This document shows, in pieces, positions 55,415 to 63,735 of a stretch of 64,000 bases of DNA; positions within the stretch are counted from its first letter, which is position 1, and each line of letters starts with the position of its first letter. The position numbers were made by a program, and so were the translations under genes. Source of the stretch: JACRCT01 sp036504155 (GTDB lineage Bacteria > Myxococcota > Myxococcia > Myxococcales > UBA5297); the NCBI GenBank assembly GCA_036504155.1, contig DASXVQ010000030.1, positions 1 through 64,000 on the forward strand, read 5' to 3'. The notes under the pieces were generated by a model, which had not been told where the DNA came from, searched no databases, and saw nothing but the letters and a program-made list of their open reading frames with translations.

Positions 55415-55717
55415 TCATTGGTTCTTCTTCGCCTGCTCGATGAGCTCCTTGACCTTCTGGCCGCCCTTGTGGCCGATGGCCGAGTAGAACTCGGCGCCGC
55501 GCTCCGCCTTGACGCGCTGGCCACCCTTGCGGCCGATCTCCTCGTAGAACTCGTGGCCGCGCTTGCGGGCGACCGTGTCCCCGCCCTTCTTGCCGATGGT
55601 GCTGAAGAACTCGGCGCCGCGCTCGCTGGCGACCTTCTCCCCTCCTCGCCGGCCGGCCTCCTCGACCGTCATGGGCCGCTTGGGCTGCTCCTGATCCTTG
55701 TTGTTCTCGTCGGCCAT
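55415..55717 (-). CDS. KGG-repeat stress protein (Con-10 / general stress protein type), copy 1
   Basis: 100 aa, very hydrophilic. Four KGG-type units of about 20 residues: AGRRGGEKVASERG, FFSTIGKKGGDTVARKRG, FYEEIGRKGGQRVKAERG and FYSAIGHKGGQKV. The family includes fungal Con-10 and bacterial GsiB-like proteins tied to desiccation and general stress; the molecular role is unknown. ATG at 55717 with AGGAGG about 10 nt upstream. It lies 23 bp after its paralogue on the same strand, so the pair is an operon from tandem duplication. Confidence 0.88.
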   Translation of the reverse strand: MADENNKDQEQPKRPMTVEEAGRRGGEKVASERGAEFFSTIGKKGGDTVARKRGHEFYEEIGRKGGQRVKAERGAEFYSAIGHKGGQKVKELIEQAKKNQ

Positions 55718-55740
55718 TTGCCAAAAGCCTCCTGACACCC

Positions 55741-56070
55741 CTACTCGCTTTCGCCCTCGCCCTTCGGGGTTGGGGTGGTGCGCGCAGCCCGCTTGCCCTC
55801 CTCGATGAGCTCGCGGACCTTCTGCCCGCCCTTCTTGCCGATCTCCTCGTAGAACGGCGCGCCCCGCTCGGCCTTGACCGCCTCCCCGCCCTTCTTGCCG
55901 ATCTCCTCGTAGAAGGAGGCGCCGCGCTCGGCCTTGACGGTCTCGCCGCCCTTCTTGCCGATCTCCTCGTAGAACTCCCGCCCGCGCTCGTCCCGGACGG
56001 TCTCGCCGCCCTTCCGACCCGCTTCGGCGACGGTCATGCTGCCCTTGTTGCCCTTCTCCTTGTCCGCCAT
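55741..56070 (-). CDS. KGG-repeat stress protein (Con-10 / general stress protein type), copy 2
   Basis: 109 aa, highly charged and probably disordered. Four units: AGRKGGETVRDERG, FYEEIGKKGGETVKAERG, FYEEIGKKGGEAVKAERG and FYEEIGKKGGQKVRELIE, the middle ones almost identical. A short tail rich in Arg, Thr, Pro and Glu follows. First gene of the pair. Its ribosome-binding site is the right arm of a small hairpin (56075-56088), which could make translation conditional. Confidence 0.88.
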   Translation of the reverse strand: MADKEKGNKGSMTVAEAGRKGGETVRDERGREFYEEIGKKGGETVKAERGASFYEEIGKKGGEAVKAERGAPFYEEIGKKGGQKVRELIEEGKRAARTTPTPKGEGESE

Positions 56071-56074
56071 GTTG

Positions 56075-56088
56075 CCTCCTAAAGGAGG
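56075..56088 (-). promoter_or_regulatory. hairpin that hides the Shine-Dalgarno of KGG copy 2
   Basis: In the transcript CCUCC-UUUA-GGAGG folds with the AGGAGG ribosome-binding site in its 3' arm, followed by CAAC and the ATG. The stem is short (five to six pairs) and so would melt easily, which suits a temperature- or stress-sensitive switch. Inference from sequence only. Confidence 0.45.
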
Positions 56089-56127
56089 GCCGCGCCTGCG
56101 ACCCGCCCCGCCGCCCGCCCTCGGGCC

Positions 56128-57075
56128 TCACGTTGGCGCAGGAGGGGCGTCCGGGCTCGGCCCCTCGACGCCGCCGGCCCATCCCTGCCTCTCTCGCGCC
56201 AGCTTCACCACGTACCGGGCAATCTCGACGCCCATGTCCTGCCCGGTGGCATCGAAGATCATGTCGAACGAGGGGTTGCCGTTGACCTCGATCACCTGTG
56301 GTCCCTGCGGCCCTTCCAGGACGTCCACCCCTGCGTAGTCGAGGCCGAGCGCCCGGGCAGCGCGCTCCGCAACGCTAGCCACGCCGGGGCTCGGGTGCGC
56401 GGGCCGAGGCCTGGCTCCGCGCGCCACGTTGGTGCGGAACTCGCCTTCCGCGGCGACCCTCTCGACGCAGGCCACCATCCGGCCGCCAATGACGAACGCC
56501 CGGGTGTCGTGGCCCGGGTTGGGCACCCACTGCTGCAGGTAGAGCGAGCCCTCCTCGGCCACCCGCTCGGCGACGCGGCGCTCGCCCTCCTCCCCGGCCT
56601 CCAGGCGCTCGACTCCCTCGCCCAGCGAACCGAACAAGGGCTTGGCCACCGCCTCGCCCAACTTGCGCAGGAAGGCCGCCGCCGCTTCTCCGCTCTGGGC
56701 CAGCGCCGCGCGCGGGGTGGGCACGCCCGCCCGCGCCAGCAGGTGGCTGGTGCGGAACTTGTCCTGGGCGTCCAGCAGCGCGTCGATGCGGTTGATGACC
56801 AGGGCGCCGCCCAGGGCCAGGGCCCGGTAGAGCGTGAACTGGGCGTCGGCGTCGCCGCGGGGCGACAGGCCCCGGACCACGAGGTACGCGTCGAAGGTCT
56901 CGAGGTGGTCGCCGAGCCAGGCGCCCATTTCCCCCGGGTCGAGCGAGGCCGAGAGGTCCGCCGGGTCGACGATCACCGTGTCTGCCAACTGCGAGAGCGC
57001 AGCGAACACCCGCTGGCTATGCCAGTCGTCGTGGACGTACGCCGTCACCACCGCGAAGCGCAGCTGCCGATCCAC
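56128..57075 (-). CDS. RimK-type ATP-grasp ligase
   Basis: 315 aa. The N-terminal 100 residues form a pre-ATP-grasp domain. The ATP-grasp fold follows with KFRTSHLLARAGVPTPRA, VAKPLFGSLGEGVERL, YLQQWVPNPGHDTRAFVIGG and the metal-binding VIEVNGNPSFDMI. RimK-type enzymes add amino acids, often glutamate, to proteins or small molecules; the acceptor here is unknown. The GTG at 57075 (with GAGG upstream) begins at the first strand LRFAVVTAYV. A longer frame from TTG at 57132 is less likely. Confidence 0.87.
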   Translation of the reverse strand: MDRQLRFAVVTAYVHDDWHSQRVFAALSQLADTVIVDPADLSASLDPGEMGAWLGDHLETFDAYLVVRGLSPRGDADAQFTLYRALALGGALVINRIDALLDAQDKFRTSHLLARAGVPTPRAALAQSGEAAAAFLRKLGEAVAKPLFGSLGEGVERLEAGEEGERRVAERVAEEGSLYLQQWVPNPGHDTRAFVIGGRMVACVERVAAEGEFRTNVARGARPRPAHPSPGVASVAERAARALGLDYAGVDVLEGPQGPQVIEVNGNPSFDMIFDATGQDMGVEIARYVVKLARERQGWAGGVEGPSPDAPPAPT

Positions 57076-57228
57076 GCCCTCATGACCTCTCCACACCCAA
57101 GCTGTCGCCCGACGGGCGCTTTTCGAGGTCAAACTTGCTCATCCCCCATGCCGATGCAAGGCAGCCCCCTCGGCAAGCTCTCCGTCTCCTCCCCACGCGT
57201 GGCGCCCGCGCAATCCGTAGGTTCCGGG

Positions 57229-58026
57229 ATGAAACGGAAGAGGGAGCCGAAAGGGGCGCTCGTGCGGCCAGACCATCGCCAGGGCGGACCCGGGTGGGCG
57301 CGGCGCGCCAAGGTCGCGGGGCAGATAGCGGTGCCCTTCGCCTGCACGCTCGTCACCCTCTGGCTCGTCAAGACCGCCCTGTCCCCGGACCTCGTGGGCG
57401 CGCCCGCCGCGGCCCTGCTCGCGCAGGTGGGCGTCTACGGCCCTGCGCTCTTCGTGGCCCTCCTGGCGGTGAGGCCCGTGCTCCTGCTCCCCGGCCAGGC
57501 GTTCGCGGCGCTGGCCGGCGTGCTCTGGGGGACGCTCGAGGGCTCCGCGCTGGCGCTGGTCGGGGCGGTGCTGGCGATGGTGCTCGTCACGACGCTAGGT
57601 CGGCGGCTGCTGCGGCGGCCGATCGCCCGGCTGGCCGGCGAGCACCGGGACGAGCTGGCCCGCGTCGCGGCGAACCACGACCTCGCCTACGCCTTCCTCA
57701 TCACGCTCAACCCGCTACTGCCCACGGACGTCTGCGTGGCCCTGGGCTCGGGCGCGGGCGGCCGGCGCGGCAGGCTCGTGCTGGGGGCGATCCTCGGCTC
57801 CGTCCCCGGGACCGTGGCGACGGCGGCGTTCGGCAGCGCCGTCTCCCGCGACGAGCCGGTGCTCGTGGCGTTGAGCCTCGTCGGCATCGCCGGGTCGGTG
57901 GTCGGCGGGGCGCTGCTGGCGCGCTCGATCTGGCGCGAGCTCAAGGTGCCGGAGCCGGAGCCGGCGGCGCGGCGAGCGCCCGGCGGACCGCGGACTCCAC
58001 TCGCTGCAGCGTCTCGGGATCGGTGA
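57229..58026 (+). CDS. TVP38/TMEM64-family (VTT) membrane protein
   Basis: 265 aa with five to six hydrophobic helices. The VTT/SNARE-associated core is visible: VRPVLLLPGQAFAALAGVLW, GAVLAMVLVTTLGRRLLRRP, LITLNPLLPTDVCVALGSGA and GAILGSVPGTVATAAFG. Family members flip or transport lipids or other small molecules; the substrate is unknown. The ATG at 57229 has TAGGTT just upstream; an ATG at 57148 would add 27 residues. The last 86 bp overlap the 3' end of the convergent glnD. Confidence 0.82.
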   Translation: MKRKREPKGALVRPDHRQGGPGWARRAKVAGQIAVPFACTLVTLWLVKTALSPDLVGAPAAALLAQVGVYGPALFVALLAVRPVLLLPGQAFAALAGVLWGTLEGSALALVGAVLAMVLVTTLGRRLLRRPIARLAGEHRDELARVAANHDLAYAFLITLNPLLPTDVCVALGSGAGGRRGRLVLGAILGSVPGTVATAAFGSAVSRDEPVLVALSLVGIAGSVVGGALLARSIWRELKVPEPEPAARRAPGGPRTPLAAASRDR

Positions 58027-60553
58027 TCTTGCGGATGTAGAAGCCGTCCGCGGCCCGGTGCCCCTCGGTGGCGACCTGGGCCAGGAGAATCTCCGCCCCC
58101 TGCTCGTGCAGCGCGCGCGCCACCGCGTGCAGGAGCCCCGGCCGGTCCTGAGCGTAGACGTCGATGACCGTCGCCTCGGGCGAAGCGCGGTTGTCCACCG
58201 CGACGTGGGTCTCCACCCGCGGGACCACCCGGGCCGCCAGCCGTCCCCGGGCCCGCCGCTCGAGCAGCTTCTCGACGTCCACGCGGCCCTGGAGCGCGGC
58301 GAGCAGGTCCCCGCGCGCGGCCCGCCACCGGTCGCGGGTGAGCCGGTCCTCGCCGCAGCGGACCGCGAACGAGTCCACCGCCCAGCCGTCGGCGGTGGAG
58401 GTGATGCGCGCGCGCAGGATGTCGATGCCGTGGGCGGCCAGCGCGCCGGCGAAGAGCGCCAGCAGCCCCGGGCGATCGGGCGCCGCCAGGACGAGCTCGC
58501 TGTAGCCGGCCCGGCCGTGGAGGCGCGCGGCGAAGCCCCGGGTCCGCGCGCGGCGCAGCAGGACGAGGTCGCGGATCGCCTCGTCCAGCCTGGCCGAGCG
58601 CAGGTAGCGCTCCGGCATGACCTTCAGGAACGCCTCCACTTGCTCGGCAGCCGCCCGCCGCGACAGCAGCCGGGCGCGCAGGGCGTCGGGCGGAGGCGGC
58701 CGGGCGCCCTCCAGCGCCGCGAGGGTGCGGGCCCAGAGCTCCTCCAGCAGCCGCGCGCGCCAGGCGTTCCAGGTCCCGGGCGCGACCGAGCCCATGTCCG
58801 CGTAGGTGAGCAGGTGGAGCATCAGCAGGCGGCGGGGGCTGCCCGCGCGCCGGGCGAAGTCGGCGATGGTCGCCGGGTCGGACAGGTCGCGCCGCTGGCT
58901 CACGTGGCTCATGGCGAGGTGCTGCAGGACCAGGAACTCCGCCTCGGCCACCTCCTCGGCGGCCAGGCCCAGGCGCAGCGCCGCCGCGCGGACCAGCACC
59001 GCGCCCCGCTCGGCGTGGCCGGGGGTCCCGCTCTTGGCCGCGTCGTGGAGCAGGCCGGCGAGGTAGAGCGGGACCGGCTGCTCCAGCGCCTGCATCCGGC
59101 GGGTCAGGACCGGCTCCTGCTCCGCCAGCTCGCCGTTGCGCAGGGCGTAGAGCCTCTTGGCGGTGAGCAGGCAGTGAACGTCGACCGGGTACAGATGGTA
59201 GAGGTCGTGCTGGGCGCGCCCGCGGGCGTCCGCCAGCTCCGGCAGGACGCGCTCGAGGACCCCCAGCTCGTGCATCGCGCCCAGGAAGGTGCCCGCCGTT
59301 CCGGGCCTGGAGAGCATGCCGGCGAAGAGCCTGCCCACCTGCGGCGCCGCCCACCCCGCCTCGGGCAGGGCCGCCACGGCGTGGCTGACGCGGTCGCGGG
59401 TGCCGCTGGTCAGGGAGAGGCCCTCGCGGTCGGCGATCTCGAAGAGGCGCAGGACCGCCTCCGGCGTCGCGTCGGGCAGGTCGGAGCGGACCCATTCCAT
59501 CCGGCCGTCCAGCTCCTCGAACTCGCCCTCGATGGCGCGCGCGGCCCGAGGCCGGCGCCGGTCGGCCTCGGCGCATCGATCGATCAGCGCGTCGGCGGCG
59601 CTTTCGACGGCCTTGGCCGCCAGCCAGACGTGCCGCATGAAGCGCTCCACGGCGAGGCCCTCGGACCCGTCGCGGTAGCCCAGGTCGCGGGCGGCGGCGA
59701 GCTGCCGATCGAACGTGAGCCGGTCGTCCCTGCGGCCCGCCTGCAGGTGCAGCTCGTTGCGGACCCGCAGGAGGAAGTCGCGTGCGGCCAGGAGGTTTCC
59801 GGCCTCCCGCTCCGGCAACAGGCCGCGCTCGAGCAGGGACGGCAGGCCGTCGGCGCCGAAGCGGACCCGGGCGATCCAGCCGATGGCCTGCAGGTCGCGC
59901 AGGCCGCCCTCGCCGTGCTTGAGGTCCGGCTCGAGCCGGAAGACCGTGGCGCCGAAGCGCTCGCGGCGCTCGCGCAGCTCGCGGATCTTGGCGGCGGCCA
60001 GGCGCTGCGCCCCGTCGGCGAGCAGCCCCCGGCGGACGTGGCCCACGAGCTCGGCGAACAGCGGGGCGGGACCCTGGACGAGCCGGGCGTCGAGGAGCGC
60101 GGTGGCGACGGTGTGGTCCTGCGCGGCCAGGGCGGCGCACTGGCCGCCGGTGCGCACGCTCCAGCCGACCTCCAGCCCCAGGTCCCACAGCGCGTACGGC
60201 AGCTGCCCGGCCAGCGGGCCCGGAAGCGAGAGGTCGGGCAGCAGCAACATCAGGTCCACGTCGGAGTGGGGCGCCAGCTCCCGCCGCCCATAGCCCCCGA
60301 GCGCGACCAGCGCGGCCGTCCCCAGCCCTCCGAGCGAGGCGGCGAGCGAGCGGACGACCCGGTCGACGACCTCGGTCATGGCCCCGACCACCGCCACGCC
60401 GCCGAAGCCTTCCCGGTGGAGGGTCCGCACCGCTTCGCGGCCGCCTGCGAGCTGCTCCGCCGCCGGCGCCTCGCCCGAATCGGGGAGCCAGCCCAGGGCG
60501 GCCAGCACGTCGTCGGCGCGGGGCTCAGGCAACTGCGGTGGCAGGAAGGCCAT
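57941..60553 (-). CDS. glnD: bifunctional uridylyltransferase/uridylyl-removing enzyme GlnD
   Basis: Senses glutamine and adds or removes UMP on PII, controlling nitrogen assimilation. 870 aa. The nucleotidyltransferase site GGYGRRELAPHSDVD lies at 86-100. The HD hydrolase motif is in LAGLLHDAAKSGTPGHAERG (near 485). Two C-terminal ACT domains (YSELVLAAPDRPGLLALFAG, VIDVYAQDRPGLLHAVARAL) bind glutamine. ATG at 60553, with TAGATT ending 8 nt upstream and no Shine-Dalgarno. PII and glutamine synthetase genes are not in the window. Its end overlaps the TVP38-family gene. Confidence 0.95.
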   Translation of the reverse strand: MAFLPPQLPEPRADDVLAALGWLPDSGEAPAAEQLAGGREAVRTLHREGFGGVAVVGAMTEVVDRVVRSLAASLGGLGTAALVALGGYGRRELAPHSDVDLMLLLPDLSLPGPLAGQLPYALWDLGLEVGWSVRTGGQCAALAAQDHTVATALLDARLVQGPAPLFAELVGHVRRGLLADGAQRLAAAKIRELRERRERFGATVFRLEPDLKHGEGGLRDLQAIGWIARVRFGADGLPSLLERGLLPEREAGNLLAARDFLLRVRNELHLQAGRRDDRLTFDRQLAAARDLGYRDGSEGLAVERFMRHVWLAAKAVESAADALIDRCAEADRRRPRAARAIEGEFEELDGRMEWVRSDLPDATPEAVLRLFEIADREGLSLTSGTRDRVSHAVAALPEAGWAAPQVGRLFAGMLSRPGTAGTFLGAMHELGVLERVLPELADARGRAQHDLYHLYPVDVHCLLTAKRLYALRNGELAEQEPVLTRRMQALEQPVPLYLAGLLHDAAKSGTPGHAERGAVLVRAAALRLGLAAEEVAEAEFLVLQHLAMSHVSQRRDLSDPATIADFARRAGSPRRLLMLHLLTYADMGSVAPGTWNAWRARLLEELWARTLAALEGARPPPPDALRARLLSRRAAAEQVEAFLKVMPERYLRSARLDEAIRDLVLLRRARTRGFAARLHGRAGYSELVLAAPDRPGLLALFAGALAAHGIDILRARITSTADGWAVDSFAVRCGEDRLTRDRWRAARGDLLAALQGRVDVEKLLERRARGRLAARVVPRVETHVAVDNRASPEATVIDVYAQDRPGLLHAVARALHEQGAEILLAQVATEGHRAADGFYIRKITDPETLQRVESAVRRALAAPPAPAPAP

Positions 60554-60561
60554 CGCGCGGA

Positions 60562-60567
60562 AATCTA
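60562..60567 (-). promoter_or_regulatory. -10 element of glnD
   Basis: TAGATT on the minus strand ends 8 nt before the glnD ATG, implying a leaderless transcript. Confidence 0.45.
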
Positions 60568-60630
60568 GGAACGGACGACCCGAGCGGCCCGTCGGACGCA
60601 ACCAGGCCTGCCGCGGTGGAACCGGGCGGG

Positions 60631-62232
60631 CTACTCCGGCAGGGCGGTCGCCAGCGCCTCGCGCTCGGAGACGAAGCGGCCGATGCCCTCGGCCATGCCG
60701 TCGGCGATGGCCTGCTGCTTGTCGGCCTCGCCCAGGAGCTTCTCGTCCTCGGGGTTGGTGATGAAGGCGGTCTCGACGAGCACCGACGGCATCTTGGCGC
60801 CCAACAGCACGTAGAACAGGGCCTGCTTGACGCCCAGGTTCTTGGCCTTGACCTTGGAATCGGACTGGGCCTCGACGACCTCGGACTGGATGGCCCGGGC
60901 CAGGCGCTGGGAGTCGCCGGTGTTCACCTTGGTGGCGAGATCCGCCAGGACGATCTGCAGGTCGCCCAGCGACCGCTCGCTGGAGGCGTTCTCGCGCGCG
61001 GCGAGGCGGATGGCGTACTGGTTGCTCGTCACGTTCAGGGTGTAGGTCTCCACGCCGCGGAAGCTCTTGGCCTTGAGCGCGTTGCAGTGGACGCTGACGA
61101 AGAGGTCGCCCTTGTTCCTGTTGGCGAAGCGGGCGCGGTCCTCGAGCGAGACGAAGGCGTCGTCGTCGCGGGTCATCAGAGCCTCGTAGCCGTCGGCCTC
61201 CAGCCGCGCCTTGAGCTTCTCGGAGATGGCCAGGGTGATGTCCTTCTCGTAGGTGCCCTTGGGCCCGATGGCGCCCACGTCGTGCCCGCCGTGGCCCGGG
61301 TCGATGATGATGCGCTTGACCTTGAGCCCCACCTGCACCGAGAGCGGGACCTCGCTCTTGCTGGCGGCCTTGAGCGCCTTGACCCTCGCCGGGTCGATCG
61401 GCTGGCGCGTCGGGCTGGCGATGGGGATGTTCAGGGCCTCGGCCTCGTACTCCTCGTCGTCGTCCTCGCCCCTGGCCGGGGCCGCCCTGGCGAGCGCGAC
61501 CGGCTCGGCGGGCCTGGCCTCGAGCTTCGCCTCCGGCCTGGGCTCCGGCTTCGAGGCCGGCCTCGGCTCGGGCTTGGAGTCGGCCTTGGCGAAGGCCTGG
61601 TGCAGGGCGGTCTCCTCCCCGCGCGCCGGCGTCTGGGCCTTCGGCTTGGGCATCGAGGCCAGCTCCGCCAGCTCCTGGCGGGCCTTGGACTGCATGTCGC
61701 CCTTGCACGCCGCGGAGGCCTTGAACTCGGCCTCGGCCATCGCGGTGTCGCCCTTGCGGTCGCGGTAGATGCGGCCGAGCGCGAGGTGCGCGTCGTCGGC
61801 GAGGTTGGAGCGGGGGTACTTCTCGCAGAGCCGGCCGTAGGCCTCGAGGGCCTCCTTCAGGTCGCGCTTGGCGAGCGAGACGCGCGAGAGCTCGGCGTAC
61901 AGCTCGGCGGCGGCGTAGAGGGCGTCGGCGGCGCGCGAGCTCTGCGGGAACTTGTCGGCGACGGACTCGAACTTCTGGGCCACGGCGATCCACCCGTCGC
62001 GGAACTTGCGGCGCTTGGAGTCCTTCTTCAGCGAGGCATAGGCGTCCTTGGCGGCGACGAAGGCGGCGTCCGCGTCGGGCTGCCTGGCCTGAGCCTTCTC
62101 GGCCTTGGCGACCTTTTCGGAAGCCTTGGCCTTCTTGGACTCTTTTGACTCTTTGGACTTCTCGGCCGCGAGACCGGCGGCGGGGAGAAGGAAGCTGGCG
62201 GCGAGAAGGGTCGAAAGAAGCGTTCTGAGCAT
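60631..62232 (-). CDS. N-acetylmuramoyl-L-alanine amidase (AmiC type) with TPR-like N-terminal domain
   Basis: Zinc amidase that cuts the peptide from MurNAc in peptidoglycan, in the periplasm. 533 aa. Signal peptide (about 1-23), Lys/Glu/Ala linker, TPR-like helices (about 60-175, YGRLCEKYPRSNLADDAHLA), a Pro-rich linker, then Amidase_3 (about 300-520). The zinc ligands and catalytic Glu fall in RIIIDPGHGGHDVGA, FVSVHCNALK and VLVETAFITNPEDE. ATG at 62232 with AGGAG 6 nt upstream. The TPR-like part probably places the enzyme at division sites or in a complex. A promoter with an inverted repeat lies upstream. Confidence 0.92.
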   Translation of the reverse strand: MLRTLLSTLLAASFLLPAAGLAAEKSKESKESKKAKASEKVAKAEKAQARQPDADAAFVAAKDAYASLKKDSKRRKFRDGWIAVAQKFESVADKFPQSSRAADALYAAAELYAELSRVSLAKRDLKEALEAYGRLCEKYPRSNLADDAHLALGRIYRDRKGDTAMAEAEFKASAACKGDMQSKARQELAELASMPKPKAQTPARGEETALHQAFAKADSKPEPRPASKPEPRPEAKLEARPAEPVALARAAPARGEDDDEEYEAEALNIPIASPTRQPIDPARVKALKAASKSEVPLSVQVGLKVKRIIIDPGHGGHDVGAIGPKGTYEKDITLAISEKLKARLEADGYEALMTRDDDAFVSLEDRARFANRNKGDLFVSVHCNALKAKSFRGVETYTLNVTSNQYAIRLAARENASSERSLGDLQIVLADLATKVNTGDSQRLARAIQSEVVEAQSDSKVKAKNLGVKQALFYVLLGAKMPSVLVETAFITNPEDEKLLGEADKQQAIADGMAEGIGRFVSEREALATALPE

Positions 62233-62252
62233 CGCTTGCTCCTCTGCCAGCC

Positions 62253-62281
62253 ATGTAAGCATCGGTCTTACACGCCCGCAA
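62253..62281 (-). promoter_or_regulatory. promoter of the amidase gene with overlapping dyad
   Basis: On the minus strand TTGCGG (62281-62276), a 17-nt spacer and TTACAT (62258-62253). An inverted repeat TGTAAG (62254-62259) and CTTACA (62267-62272) covers the -10 and spacer and could bind a regulator. Confidence 0.5.
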
Positions 62282-62483
62282 TTTTTCAGCCGCTGGGCGG
62301 GGTTGGCGGGAGTTGCTACAGAGGGCTGCAGCCGGCTTCAGGACGGTAGCCGCGGCCGCCGGGCGCAGCGGACGCGCCTTCCCCGTGGCCCGGCAGCCGC
62401 AGGCCGGATCAACCCTGCGCATTTGTTCGAGAAACCTCCCGGCGCGCAGCTTGCTAATCCCAAGGCGCAAGGAGGAGACGGAC

Positions 62484-63224
62484 ATGAACAGCCTCGCGGC
62501 GCTCACCTTGATCACGCTGGCCGCTTCGCCCGGGAGCATCGAGCTGGCGCTGGCGGAGCGGACCGGCGTGAACACGGCGCGGCTGACGATCCTCAAGTCG
62601 GACGAGCGGCTCCAGGCGCTGTGCCTCGACCTCGACGGCTGGAGCGCCGAGATGATCGAGCAGGCCCAGGAGCAGGTCACGGCGCGGCCGGTGTGGCTGT
62701 ACCTGGGCTCGCGGAAGATCGCCCAGGGGCGCGTGGGGCGCTTCGAGTCCGCGGCGTCGCCGACCTCGCCCTGCGCGGTGACCGCCGAGGCTCGCTTCGA
62801 CGGCTACGTCCCGCTCACCACCCGCTCCGACGTGCTCTGGGCCACCACTCGCGACCTCGGCTCCCGGCCGCTGCGTCCCCTGCCCCGCGCCGTCGCCGAG
62901 CGGGCGCGCGTGGCGCTGGCCGACCCTTCCGCCTGCGTCTCGCCCTCCGCGGCGATCGCCCGGGCGGTCGAGGACGGGACCTTCGTCAGCCTGTCCTGCG
63001 GCGGGACCTCGAGCCTGGTCTACGTGCCCGCCAAGGGAGAGCCGAGGCGGGTCCCGGTCGACTCACAAGACGGAGGCGCGGTGACGCTGCTGGAAGTGGT
63101 CGAGCGCGCGCAGGGCGGTGGGAACACGCTCTTCCTCGCGCGGGACGTCGAAGGAGGCCAGCGCGTCGAGGCCTGGGAATCCGACGGACGCGCGGCTCGG
63201 CGCATCGACGCGTGGATCTTCTAG
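62484..63224 (+). CDS. hypothetical protein, 246 aa
   Basis: No family recognised. The N-terminus MNSLAALTLITLAASPG is hydrophobic but lacks a positive charge, so it is only a weak candidate signal peptide. The rest mixes alpha and beta (VWLYLGSRKIAQGRVGRFES, SLVYVPAKGEPRRVPVDS). Three cysteines occur at wide spacing. ATG at 62484 has an excellent AGGAGGAGA upstream. Divergent from the amidase and convergent with the Nudix gene. Confidence 0.7.
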   Translation: MNSLAALTLITLAASPGSIELALAERTGVNTARLTILKSDERLQALCLDLDGWSAEMIEQAQEQVTARPVWLYLGSRKIAQGRVGRFESAASPTSPCAVTAEARFDGYVPLTTRSDVLWATTRDLGSRPLRPLPRAVAERARVALADPSACVSPSAAIARAVEDGTFVSLSCGGTSSLVYVPAKGEPRRVPVDSQDGGAVTLLEVVERAQGGGNTLFLARDVEGGQRVEAWESDGRAARRIDAWIF

Positions 63225-63240
63225 CCTGGGGTTCGCAGCG

Positions 63241-63633
63241 CTACTGGATCTCGAGCAGCTGCTCGAAGGTCTTCTGGTCGGCCGGCGGGAACTCGTAGTC
63301 GTCGAGGTCGGCGGGCGCGACCCAGCGGTGATCGTGGACGCGCAGGTGCTTGATCTCCCCGCCCACCATCCGGCAGCGGTACACGCGGAAGTCGATGTCG
63401 TAGTCCGGGTAGGAGTGCTGGACGTGCATGATCTGCTCGTTCACCTCGACGGTGATGTCCATCTCCTCCTTGAGCTCGCGTGCCAGCGCCGCCGCATCGG
63501 CCTCGCCCGGCTCGACCCGACCGCCGGGGAACTCCCACAGGAGAGGCAGCGTGGCCGTGGGCTTGCGCTGGGTGATGAGGTACTTCCCCTCGCGCTCGAT
63601 CATCGCCCCAACGACCGTGATTTGCCGCCGCAT
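63241..63633 (-). CDS. Nudix hydrolase (MutT / 8-oxo-dGTP diphosphatase-like)
   Basis: 130 aa. Nudix box in GGRVEPGEADAAALARELKE continuing EMDI: the G, E and RELxEE positions are conserved, but the glycine after them is replaced by Asp. The start VVGAMIEREGKYLITQRKP and WEFPGG are typical of the MutT and CTP pyrophosphohydrolase group, which clean oxidised or unwanted nucleotides. ATG at 63633 with AGGAGG upstream and a perfect TATAAT -10 at 63671-63666. Confidence 0.9.
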   Translation of the reverse strand: MRRQITVVGAMIEREGKYLITQRKPTATLPLLWEFPGGRVEPGEADAAALARELKEEMDITVEVNEQIMHVQHSYPDYDIDFRVYRCRMVGGEIKHLRVHDHRWVAPADLDDYEFPPADQKTFEQLLEIQ

Positions 63634-63665
63634 GCATCCTCCTGAACGAACCGCAAAGGGCCGCC

Positions 63666-63671
63666 ATTATA
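63666..63671 (-). promoter_or_regulatory. consensus -10 of the Nudix gene
   Basis: A perfect TATAAT on the minus strand, 32 nt before the ATG at 63633; the -35 is weak. On the other strand TAGAAT (63703-63708) heads towards the lipoprotein at 63736. Confidence 0.55.
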
Positions 63672-63735
63672 CACAGCCGCGCGCGCTCGGCAGCCGCTCG
63701 TCTAGAATGCGCCGACCTCTCGAGGGCCCACAGCC

